Shown in pieces: positions 19,572 through 26,236 of a stretch of DNA of 64,000 bases. A program made the position numbers and the translations under genes. Position 1 is the first letter of the stretch; every line of letters begins with the position of its first letter. Below the pieces are notes generated by a model. That model was not told the DNA's origin. It was given only the letters and a program-made list of their open reading frames with translations, and made no database searches. Source of the DNA: Nonomuraea jabiensis (GTDB lineage Bacteria; Actinomycetota; Actinomycetes; Streptosporangiales; Streptosporangiaceae). The stretch spans positions 2,914,001 through 2,978,000 of the forward strand of contig NZ_JACHMB010000001.1 in the NCBI RefSeq assembly GCF_014204795.1. Direction: 5' to 3'.

Positions 19572-19603
19572 GGCCACGTGGAACCCCTCCACGTGGCCTT
19601 TTT
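19572..19603 (+). terminator. Intrinsic terminator after the LCP gene
   Basis: A 10-bp perfect stem GGCCACGTGG / CCACGTGGCC with a 7-base loop is followed immediately by five T residues, 14 bp after the LCP stop. Confidence 0.9.
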
Positions 19604-19641
19604 CGTGTTGTCCGGGCATGCCCCGGACGGAGTGTGTCATG

Positions 19642-19670
19642 ATGACAACCGAAACGGAAACGGTTTTCAT
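19642..19670. promoter_or_regulatory. Palindromic regulator site upstream of the CooC-like ATPase
   Basis: ATGACAACCG-N9-CGGTTTTCAT: 10-bp arms with one mismatch. The half-site CGGTTTTCAT and the inner GAAACGGTTTTC palindrome resemble Fur/Zur-family boxes. The site ends 17 bp before the GTG start of the downstream ATPase. Confidence 0.5.
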
Positions 19671-19687
19671 ACCCAGGTGGAGGGGTC

Positions 19688-20617
19688 GTGAGAGTGGCGT
19701 TCGTCGGAAAGGGCGGCAGTGGCAAGACGACGATGTCCGCGCTGTTCGCCAGACATGTGGCGAGCCAGGGCGGGCCGGTGGTGGCCGTGGACGCCGACAT
19801 CAACCAGCACCTGGCCATGGTGCTCGGCCTCGACCGGCAGCCCGAGCCGCTCGGCGCCCACCTGAGCGAGATCAAGGAGCGGCTGCGCGGCGACAACCCC
19901 CGCATCCCCTCCGCCGACGTCATGGTCAAGACCACCCCGCCCGGCCGCGGGTCCCGGCTGCTGAGCTTCGACGACCTGGCCGCCGACCCGTACGCGCTGA
20001 CCACCCCCGACGGGCCGCGCCTGCTCGCGACCGGCCCGTTCGGCGAGGACGACCTCGGCGTGGCCTGCTACCACTCGAAGGTCGGCGCGGTGGAGCTGCT
20101 GCTCAACCACCTCATCGACGGCCCCGGCGAGTACGTCGTGGTCGACATGACCGCGGGCGCCGACTCCTTCGCCTCGGGGCTGTTCACCCGGTTCGACCTG
20201 ACGTTCCTCGTCGCCGAGCCGACCAGGCAGGGCGTGAGCGTCTACCGGCAGTACCGCGAGTACGCCGCCGCGTACGACGTCGCGCTGGCCGTCGTCGGCA
20301 ACAAGGTCCACGGCCCGTCCGACGTCGAGTTCCTGCGCGAGCACGTGGGCGACGACCTGCTCACCTGGATGGAGCACTCCGCCGCCGTCCGCGCCATGGA
20401 GCAGGGCCGCCACTTCGCGCTCGACGACCTGGAGCCGGTCAACGCCGACGCGCTGGCGGTGCTCCGCAAGGCCCTCGACGAGCAGGAGAAGGACTGGGCG
20501 CGCTTCGGCCGCCAGACCGTGGAGTTCCACCTGCGCAACGCGCAGGCGTGGGGCAACGAGCGGACGGGGTCCGACCTGGCCTCACAGATAGACCCGGATT
20601 TCGTGTTCGGCCCCTGA
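19688..20617 (+). CDS. CooC/MinD-type P-loop ATPase
   Basis: 309 aa from a GTG preceded by AGGTGGAGGGG. The deviant Walker A reads V-A-F-V-G-K-G-G-S-G-K-T-T (residues 3-15), with the signature lysine of the SIMIBI class. The switch region V-V-D-M-T-A-G-A-D-S-F replaces the usual D-x-x-x-G-x-x. Overall it resembles the CooC branch, whose members load nickel or other metals into enzymes. A metal-chaperone role is attractive because a Fur/Zur-like palindrome lies just upstream, but no metal-binding Cys pair is visible in the ATPase. An alternative is a MinD-like partner of a membrane protein. Confidence 0.75.
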   Translation: MRVAFVGKGGSGKTTMSALFARHVASQGGPVVAVDADINQHLAMVLGLDRQPEPLGAHLSEIKERLRGDNPRIPSADVMVKTTPPGRGSRLLSFDDLAADPYALTTPDGPRLLATGPFGEDDLGVACYHSKVGAVELLLNHLIDGPGEYVVVDMTAGADSFASGLFTRFDLTFLVAEPTRQGVSVYRQYREYAAAYDVALAVVGNKVHGPSDVEFLREHVGDDLLTWMEHSAAVRAMEQGRHFALDDLEPVNADALAVLRKALDEQEKDWARFGRQTVEFHLRNAQAWGNERTGSDLASQIDPDFVFGP

Positions 20618-20694
20618 GTGCCCCCCTCCAGGCATCTGGAGCGAGCACAGATCCCCACCTAGCGTCAGATTGATCCCATTCGAGAGGAGACAGC

Positions 20695-21081
20695 ATGTCG
20701 CTGACCGTTCCGAACGAACTGCTCGACCAGGCCAGGGCCGGTGACGTGGACGACGCGGCATTCCTCGCGTGCGTCCGCGACTCGCTGCCGTACGCGTGGT
20801 CCCTGATCAGCGGGCTGGCCGAACAGCGCGAGCAGACCGGAGCCGAGTTCGCCGACAACCAGGTGCCACCACCGTCCGAGGAGGCCCGCGGGCAGCTCCT
20901 GCGCTGCCTGGCGAGCGACGCGATGCGCGCAGCGCTGGAGCGCCACTTCGGAGTACGGCTGGCCTTCCAGAACTGCCACCGGGTCGCCGTCTTCGACCCG
21001 ACGGCGACCAAGGCCCTGCACGAGTTCGTCACCCCGAGGGCCCAGATCCTCAACCAGAAGCCGGAGCTGGTCGACTGCTGA
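20695..21081 (+). CDS. SCO5389-family protein
   Basis: 128 aa. The sequence S-L-P-Y-A-W...E-F-A-D-N-Q-x-P-P-P and the block H-F-G-V-R-L-A-F-Q-N-C-H-R-V-A-V-F, ending L-N-Q-x-P-E-L-x-D-C, are the hallmarks of the actinobacterial SCO5389 family. The family has no established function. It is small, soluble and strongly conserved, suggesting a core role. ATG follows GAGAGGAG. It sits 77 bp after the CooC-like ATPase on the same strand, so the two may be co-transcribed. Confidence 0.85.
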   Translation: MSLTVPNELLDQARAGDVDDAAFLACVRDSLPYAWSLISGLAEQREQTGAEFADNQVPPPSEEARGQLLRCLASDAMRAALERHFGVRLAFQNCHRVAVFDPTATKALHEFVTPRAQILNQKPELVDC

Positions 21082-21135
21082 CCGGCCCGATGGCCCAGCC
21101 CGGTGACCCGGCCCAGTGAGCCAGCATTGCCCGGG

Positions 21136-22119
21136 TCACCGGGCCCGCAGCAGCGGCAGCACCTCCGCCCCGAACCGGCGCACGTTCTCCACCGTGCGCC
21201 GGTGCTCGCCCAGCCCCTCGACCAGCAGGATGAACCGCTCGATCCCGGTGTTCTCGGCGGTACGCCGGATCGTCGCGGCACAGTGCTCGGCCGACCCGAC
21301 CGGATGAATCCGTGCCAACAAATCCACATATGCCGGGATATTTCGCGTAGGTCGGGGACGATCGTCCACCGGCACGTATCCCGCCAGCCCCGGCCCCAGC
21401 CACCGGGGCAGCGACTCCTTGATCTCCCGGACCGCCTCCGCCGTGGAGTCGGCCACGTAGGCCACCCCCGCCGCCACGTGATCGGTCGCGCTCCCGCCGC
21501 GGTCGACGTAGTCCTTGACCAGGGCGGCCTTCTCGGCGTCCCCGATGTGCATCCCGAGCAGCATCGGCAGCCCCCGCTCCGCCGCCACCCCCACGGTCGC
21601 CTCCGAGGTGCACGCGACCACCGGCCGCATCCTCGCGCCCGGCACCACCCGGACCTCCCTGAACCGGAAGAACTCCCCGTCACCTGCGACGGGACCGCCG
21701 GAGAGCCCGTCGAGCAGGAGGTCGAGCGACTCCCCGAACCCCCGCTCGAACCGCCCGGCACCAGTCCCGAACACCTCCAGGTCCACCCACGGCCCGCCCC
21801 TGCCGACCCCCAGCGTGAACCGCCCGCCGGACAGGTGGTGCAGCATGGCCGCCTGCTCGGCCAGCGCCACGGGATGCTGCGTGGACAGCACGCTGACGGC
21901 CGTGCCGAGCCCGATCCGCGAGGTCCTGCCGAGCGCGACCGCCGCCAGGGTGGTCGCGGAGGGGCACACGCCGTAGGACATGAAGTGATGCTCGGCGACC
22001 CACGCGTCGTCGAACCCCGCCTCCTCGGCGGCCACGATCACTTCGACGGCATCGGCCAGCACCTGCCCGGCCTCCTGACCGGGGAACTGCGCCGCGAGGA
22101 CGAAGACGCCGATTCGCAT
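21136..22119 (-). CDS. LLM-class flavin-dependent oxidoreductase
   Basis: 327 aa bacterial-luciferase-like TIM barrel. Recognisable blocks are E-E-A-G-F-D-D-A-W-V-A-E-H-H-F near the N-terminus, R-I-G-L-G-T-A-V-S-V-L-S-T-Q-H-P-V, and G-R-F-T-L-G-V-G-R-G-G. These bind FMN or F420. The E-H-H-F motif is typical of FMN-dependent alkanal-monooxygenase-like members. The substrate is unknown. It lies 28 bp downstream of rnhB on the same strand and could share its transcript. Confidence 0.85.
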   Translation of the reverse strand: MRIGVFVLAAQFPGQEAGQVLADAVEVIVAAEEAGFDDAWVAEHHFMSYGVCPSATTLAAVALGRTSRIGLGTAVSVLSTQHPVALAEQAAMLHHLSGGRFTLGVGRGGPWVDLEVFGTGAGRFERGFGESLDLLLDGLSGGPVAGDGEFFRFREVRVVPGARMRPVVACTSEATVGVAAERGLPMLLGMHIGDAEKAALVKDYVDRGGSATDHVAAGVAYVADSTAEAVREIKESLPRWLGPGLAGYVPVDDRPRPTRNIPAYVDLLARIHPVGSAEHCAATIRRTAENTGIERFILLVEGLGEHRRTVENVRRFGAEVLPLLRAR

Positions 22120-22147
22120 TCACCCGATGATGCCCGATGCCCCCCGT

Positions 22148-22819
22148 TCAGCCGAAGAGGCTGGCCTGGCCCTCTCCCACGAGCGGGTCCCGGTGGTGCT
22201 TGAGGTGCCGCCATCGAGGGAGGTCGTCCAGGTAGGACCAGGAGAGCCGGTGGTGGGGCGTGGGGCCGAGCCGGGCCAGCGTCTCCTGGTGGAGGGGCGA
22301 GGGGTAGCCGGCGTTGTCGGCGAAGCCGTACTCCTCGCAGCCGATCGTCCCCATGTACGCGTCGCGCCGGACCTTGGCCAGGACGGACGCCGCCGCGACC
22401 GAGATGCTGGCCGCGTCGCCCTTGACCTCCAGGCGTACCGGCCAGGGCGGGCCGATGTAGTCGTGCTTGCCGTCGAGGATCACCGCGTCCGGGCGCACCG
22501 GCAGCGCCTCCAGCGCCCGCCGGGCGGCCCTGCGCAGGGCCTCGGTCATGCCCAGCTCGTCGATCTCCGTGTGGGTGGCCTCGCCGAAGCCGATGCCGGC
22601 CGCCCAGGCGGCCAGCTCCTCGGCGAGCGGGGTGCGTCTGGCCGCCGAGAGCTGCTTGGAGTCCGTGAGGCCGGACGGCGGCTCGGACAGGTCGGTGACG
22701 ACGGCGCAGACCGTGACCGGCCCCGCCCAGGCGCCGCGGCCCACCTCGTCGACGCCCGCGACCGTGCGGATGCTCGGCTGGGAGAGCAGGAGGTGCTCGA
22801 TGTCGTACGTCGGCGCCAT
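22148..22819 (-). CDS. rnhB: Ribonuclease HII
   Basis: 223 aa. The first catalytic block [14 protein letters not shown] (D24, E25) is followed by L-T-D-S-K-Q-L-S. The third acidic residue is in A-V-I-L-D-G. A late acidic segment near A-S-V-L-A-K-V-x-R-D completes the four-acid site of RNase HII. It removes ribonucleotides from DNA and RNA primers. The helix [17 protein letters not shown] is also standard. Most actinobacteria carry rnhB next to rplS and a signal peptidase gene; those are not here. Confidence 0.93.
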   Translation of the reverse strand: MAPTYDIEHLLLSQPSIRTVAGVDEVGRGAWAGPVTVCAVVTDLSEPPSGLTDSKQLSAARRTPLAEELAAWAAGIGFGEATHTEIDELGMTEALRRAARRALEALPVRPDAVILDGKHDYIGPPWPVRLEVKGDAASISVAAASVLAKVRRDAYMGTIGCEEYGFADNAGYPSPLHQETLARLGPTPHHRLSWSYLDDLPRWRHLKHHRDPLVGEGQASLFG

Positions 22820-22865
22820 AACGGCAGACGCTATCGCCTCCCGAGCCGTTCATTGGGCCGCCTCG

Positions 22866-23828
22866 TCATTCTTCCAGCGGATCGTCGGACGGATGGCGGT
22901 CCGCCGGGCGTACCGGATCCAGGTCGGCGGCGAGGTAGCGGGCGGCCACGTGGATCGCGCGCAGCGTCACCGACACCGACGGCCGGTTGACGCTCGAGTT
23001 CCTGGCGACCGCGTGCACGTCGCGCACCACCGGGTTTCCCGGGAACTGGCGCACCGCCAGCCCCCGCACCCCTGCCGCCAGCGCGAGCGCGGGCACGGCG
23101 GCGATGCCGATGCCCTTCGCCACCAGCGACAGGATCGTTCCCAGCCCCTCGAACTCCCACGGCGTGGGCCTGGTGCCGCCCACGTCCACCAGGAGCCGGT
23201 CCACCGCCAGCCGGGACGGCTCCCCGTCGGGCGTCGCCATCCACGGCTCGTCGCGCAGCTCCCGCAGGTCCACCGGCACGTCCGGGTCGGCCAGACGGTG
23301 CTTGCGCGGCACCACCAGCACCAGCGGGTCGCGCAGCAGCGGGAAGACCCGCAGGCTCTCGTTGTCGCGCACCCGCCCGTACCAGTCGTCCACGAGCGCG
23401 ATGTCCACCTCCCCCGACTGCACCTCGCGCATGCCCCGGCCCGACCTGCTCTGCCCCAGCCGGAGCGCCAGCCCGGTGTGGCGGCGCAGCGAGCGGGCGA
23501 GCGCGGGGGCGAAGGCCACCGCGGCCGTCGGGAAGGCGGTGACCACGACCCGCCCCGCGGGTGTCCCCGCGTGGGCGGACAGGTCCGACTCCGCCTCCTC
23601 GACCATGGACAGGATGCGCTCCGCGTGCGCCACCAGCCGCCGCCCCGCGTCGGTCAGCTCGGCGCTGCGCGCGGTCCTGTCGATGAGGGCCGTGCCGGTC
23701 TCACGTTCGAGCGCGACGAGTTGCTGCGACACGGCCGAAGGACTGTATCCCAGCGAAGCCGCCGTCGCCGCGATACTTCCGCGACGTGCGAACTCGCAGA
23801 TCAGCACCAAACGCCGCAATTCAAGCAT
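22866..23828 (-). CDS. LysR-family transcriptional regulator
   Basis: 320 aa. The N-terminal helix-turn-helix reads M-L-E-L-R-R-L-V-L-I-C-E-F-A-R-R-G-S-I-A-A-T-A, then Y-S-P-S-A-V-S-Q-Q-L-V-A-L-E-R-E. The substrate-binding domain starts V-V-V-T-A-F-P-T-A-A at about residue 94. It is divergent from an aminotransferase gene with a 79-bp gap containing an AAGC-CTC-GCTT palindrome (23855-23865). Amino-acid-responsive control of that gene is the simplest reading. Confidence 0.87.
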   Translation of the reverse strand: MLELRRLVLICEFARRGSIAATAASLGYSPSAVSQQLVALERETGTALIDRTARSAELTDAGRRLVAHAERILSMVEEAESDLSAHAGTPAGRVVVTAFPTAAVAFAPALARSLRRHTGLALRLGQSRSGRGMREVQSGEVDIALVDDWYGRVRDNESLRVFPLLRDPLVLVVPRKHRLADPDVPVDLRELRDEPWMATPDGEPSRLAVDRLLVDVGGTRPTPWEFEGLGTILSLVAKGIGIAAVPALALAAGVRGLAVRQFPGNPVVRDVHAVARNSSVNRPSVSVTLRAIHVAARYLAADLDPVRPADRHPSDDPLEE

Positions 23829-23907
23829 CAGTCTTCCTTATGCCTACCCACGAAAAGCCTCGCTTGTACCGATGCCTTCATCCAACCACCCTGGGAACGT
23901 GACAACC

Positions 23908-25194
23908 ATGACGGTGACGTTGTCCGCCACATTGGCGGCAAACGAAGACATCGACCGAAGACGGCGCGCCGGGGAACGAGTCCTCCACCTGGCCTTCGGC
24001 GAGGCGGGGCTGCCCGTCCACCCGGCGCTGCGAGACAGGCTGGCCGGCGCGGCCGAACGCAACGGCTACGGGCCGGTCGCGGGGGCGTCCGAGCTCAGGA
24101 CCGCGGCGGCGGGCTACTGGACACGACGCGGGCTCCCCACCGACCCCGAACTCGTCGTCTGCGGACCGGGCAGCAAGTCCCTGCTGTACGGCCTGCTCCT
24201 GGCGATCGGCGGAGACATCGTCCTGCCCATGCCCAGCTGGGTCAGCTACGCCGCGCAGGCGGAGCTGGTCGGCTCCCGCCCGATCCTGGTGCCCGCACCG
24301 CCAGGAGGGGGCGGAGTGCCCGACCCCGACCTCGTGGCCGGCGCGGTGCGCCGGGCCAGGGCCCAGGGCAGGAGGGTCAACTCGCTGCTGGTGACGCTGC
24401 CCGACAACCCGACGGGCCGCCTGGCCGGTCCGGAGACCATCGCGCGCCTGGTGGAGATCGCCCGCGAGCTCGATCTGATGATCATCTCGGACGAGATCTA
24501 CCGCGACGTCGTGCACGACCCCGCCCAGCCGTTCACCTCCCCTGCCGACCTCGCCCCCGAGCGCACGATCATCACCACCGGGCTGAGCAAGAGCCTGGCG
24601 CTGGGCGGCTGGCGGATCGGCGTGGCCAGGCTGCCCGCGGGCAGCCACGCGCTGCACAGGAGCCTGCTCGCGGTGGCCAGCGAGATCTGGTCGGCGCCCG
24701 CGGCCCCGGTGCAGGAGGCGGCGGCGTACGCCTTCGACGAGCCGCAGGAGCTGCTGGCCCGCATCGACCTCGCACGGCGGCTGCACGGCACGGTCGCCAG
24801 GGCCGTGCACGAGAGGTTCACCGCGATCGGGGCCGACGTGCCCGCCCCGCAGGGCGGCTTCTACCTCTATCCCGACCTGAGCCACCTCGGGCTCGGCGGC
24901 TCCGCCGAGATCACCAAGATCCTGCTGGAGGAACACGGCATCGGCGTCCTGCCCGGACACGCCTTCGGCGACGACCCGGCGGCGGCCAGGGTGCGGGTCG
25001 CGGTGAGCCTCCTCTACGGCGACACCGCCGAAGAGCGACTCACCGCCCTGAACAGCCCGAACCCCCTGCAAGTCCCCTGGATCGCCGACAATCTGGACTT
25101 CCTTTCGAGGGGTCTGAACGAGCTGACCTCGGTGCGGCACGGAACGGTGCGTGAACGGCGCCCCGCGTACGTCCCGACACCATGTCACAGTTAG
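23908..25194 (+). CDS. PLP-dependent aminotransferase, class I/II fold type I
   Basis: 428 aa from ATG 23908; an in-frame GTG three codons earlier is possible. The PLP lysine lies in T-T-G-L-S-K-S-L-A-L-G-G-W-R-I-G. D-N-P-T-G precedes I-I-S-D-E-I-Y-R, the aspartate and tyrosine that contact the cofactor ring. The protein resembles aspartate/aromatic aminotransferases rather than MalY lyases. The last 45 or so residues extend past the normal domain end. The divergent LysR protein is its probable regulator. Confidence 0.85.
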   Translation: MTVTLSATLAANEDIDRRRRAGERVLHLAFGEAGLPVHPALRDRLAGAAERNGYGPVAGASELRTAAAGYWTRRGLPTDPELVVCGPGSKSLLYGLLLAIGGDIVLPMPSWVSYAAQAELVGSRPILVPAPPGGGGVPDPDLVAGAVRRARAQGRRVNSLLVTLPDNPTGRLAGPETIARLVEIARELDLMIISDEIYRDVVHDPAQPFTSPADLAPERTIITTGLSKSLALGGWRIGVARLPAGSHALHRSLLAVASEIWSAPAAPVQEAAAYAFDEPQELLARIDLARRLHGTVARAVHERFTAIGADVPAPQGGFYLYPDLSHLGLGGSAEITKILLEEHGIGVLPGHAFGDDPAAARVRVAVSLLYGDTAEERLTALNSPNPLQVPWIADNLDFLSRGLNELTSVRHGTVRERRPAYVPTPCHS

Positions 25195-25335
25195 GCGAAT
25201 CTTTCCCCAAGGGCGGGTTTACCATCCCCCAAAAGGGGCCGCTGACCTGCAGCAACACCCCGTCTGCAGAAAGCTGCAAAAGATCTTCCTAACTGCATGG
25301 TTACGTGCACCCCCGGTTCCCCCCATCATGTGCAC

Positions 25336-25980
25336 ATGCCCGCTCTTGTCACCTTGTCCGGGCGCTCCGTGCGCCTGGAACCTCTCAGCCTCGCGGTGAT
25401 CGATGATCTCGTCGCCGCGGCGAGTGAAGACCGTTGCACTTACGCCTTCACTCGCGTCCCGGAAAGCCGGGACGAGATGGTCTCCTATGTGGAGGCCGCC
25501 ATGGCTGAGCAGGCGGAGGGCCGCTCCTTGCCCTTCGCCATCCGGTGGCTGAACACCGACCGCGTGGTCGGTGCCACCCGTCTCATGCACCTGGAGTACT
25601 GGCAGGGCCCCATGCCCTGGCCACCGGGTACACGCGGTGCGGTGGGCGAGATCCCGTCCGTGGCGGACATCGGTTACACCTGGCTGGCCGCCAGTGCCCA
25701 GGGCACGGGTGTCAACCGTGAGAGCAAGTTCCTGATGCTCTCGCACGCCTTCGAGACATGGAACGTCCACCGCATCACCCTCAAGGCAGATGTACGTAAC
25801 ACCAAGTCCCGGGCCGCCATCGAGGCCCTCGGCGCACACTTCGACGGGGTGCGGCGAGCGGATAGCCGAGGCGCCGACAACACGGTCCGAGATACCGCGT
25901 TCTACTCGATCCTGAGCTCCGAATGGCCGCTCGTACGCGAGCGGCTCGCCCTGCGGCTCGGACTGGTCGAGGCAGCCTGA
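25336..25980 (+). CDS. GNAT acetyltransferase, RimJ/RimL-like
   Basis: 214 aa from ATG 25336 (M-P-A-L-V-T-L-S-G-R-S-V-R-L-E-P-L). Motif A is a variant, W-L-A-A-S-A-Q-G-T-G-V-N-R-E-S-K, without the usual second Arg. It is followed by a RimL-like W-N-V-H-R-I-T-L-K-A-D-V-R-N-T-K-S-R-A-A-I-E-A-L-G-A. This arrangement is typical of proteins that acetylate N-termini or small amines with acetyl-CoA. No clear Shine-Dalgarno is visible. Another in-frame ATG at 25297 would add 13 residues. Confidence 0.8.
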   Translation: MPALVTLSGRSVRLEPLSLAVIDDLVAAASEDRCTYAFTRVPESRDEMVSYVEAAMAEQAEGRSLPFAIRWLNTDRVVGATRLMHLEYWQGPMPWPPGTRGAVGEIPSVADIGYTWLAASAQGTGVNRESKFLMLSHAFETWNVHRITLKADVRNTKSRAAIEALGAHFDGVRRADSRGADNTVRDTAFYSILSSEWPLVRERLALRLGLVEAA

Positions 25981-25993
25981 GAACCTGTCCACC

Positions 25994-26035
25994 ACGGCCC
26001 CGCCCCAAGAAAGTTCGGGCGGGGCCGTATTTTTT
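25994..26035 (+). terminator. Intrinsic terminator after the GNAT gene
   Basis: A 12-bp perfect stem (ACGGCCCCGCCC / GGGCGGGGCCGT) with an 11-base loop is followed by A and six T residues, starting 14 bp after the stop codon. Confidence 0.92.
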
Positions 26036-26136
26036 CCTGCCTACGAGTGCTCTACATGACACGCCCCCGCGGTGTGAGTCATGCCTGGCCGACCATCAGC
26101 ATCCAGGGGCGCGCTCAACACCGGATCAAAGGCGGA

Positions 26137-26154
26137 TTAACGGCACATTTAACG
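26137..26154. promoter_or_regulatory. TTAACG direct repeat upstream of the AfsR-like gene
   Basis: TTAACG occurs at 26137-26142 and 26149-26154, 12 bp start to start, about 85-100 bp before the regulator's ATG. Direct hexamers about one helical turn apart are the usual form of SARP/OmpR-type sites. A related ATTAACG word lies after the gene (29556-29562). Binding by this regulator is inferred. Confidence 0.35.
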
Positions 26155-26236
26155 ATCAGTCCGGAGTCTAGGTGACAAAGGACGTTGGATCTATCATTTG
26201 GTAACAAAACGATCCATTGGCTGGGAGACATTCGGC

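Noticed and set aside
22987..23907. Extension of the aminotransferase by about 300 codons upstream
   Set aside because: It is antisense to the LysR gene and has no aminotransferase similarity. The family N-terminus fits ATG 23908.
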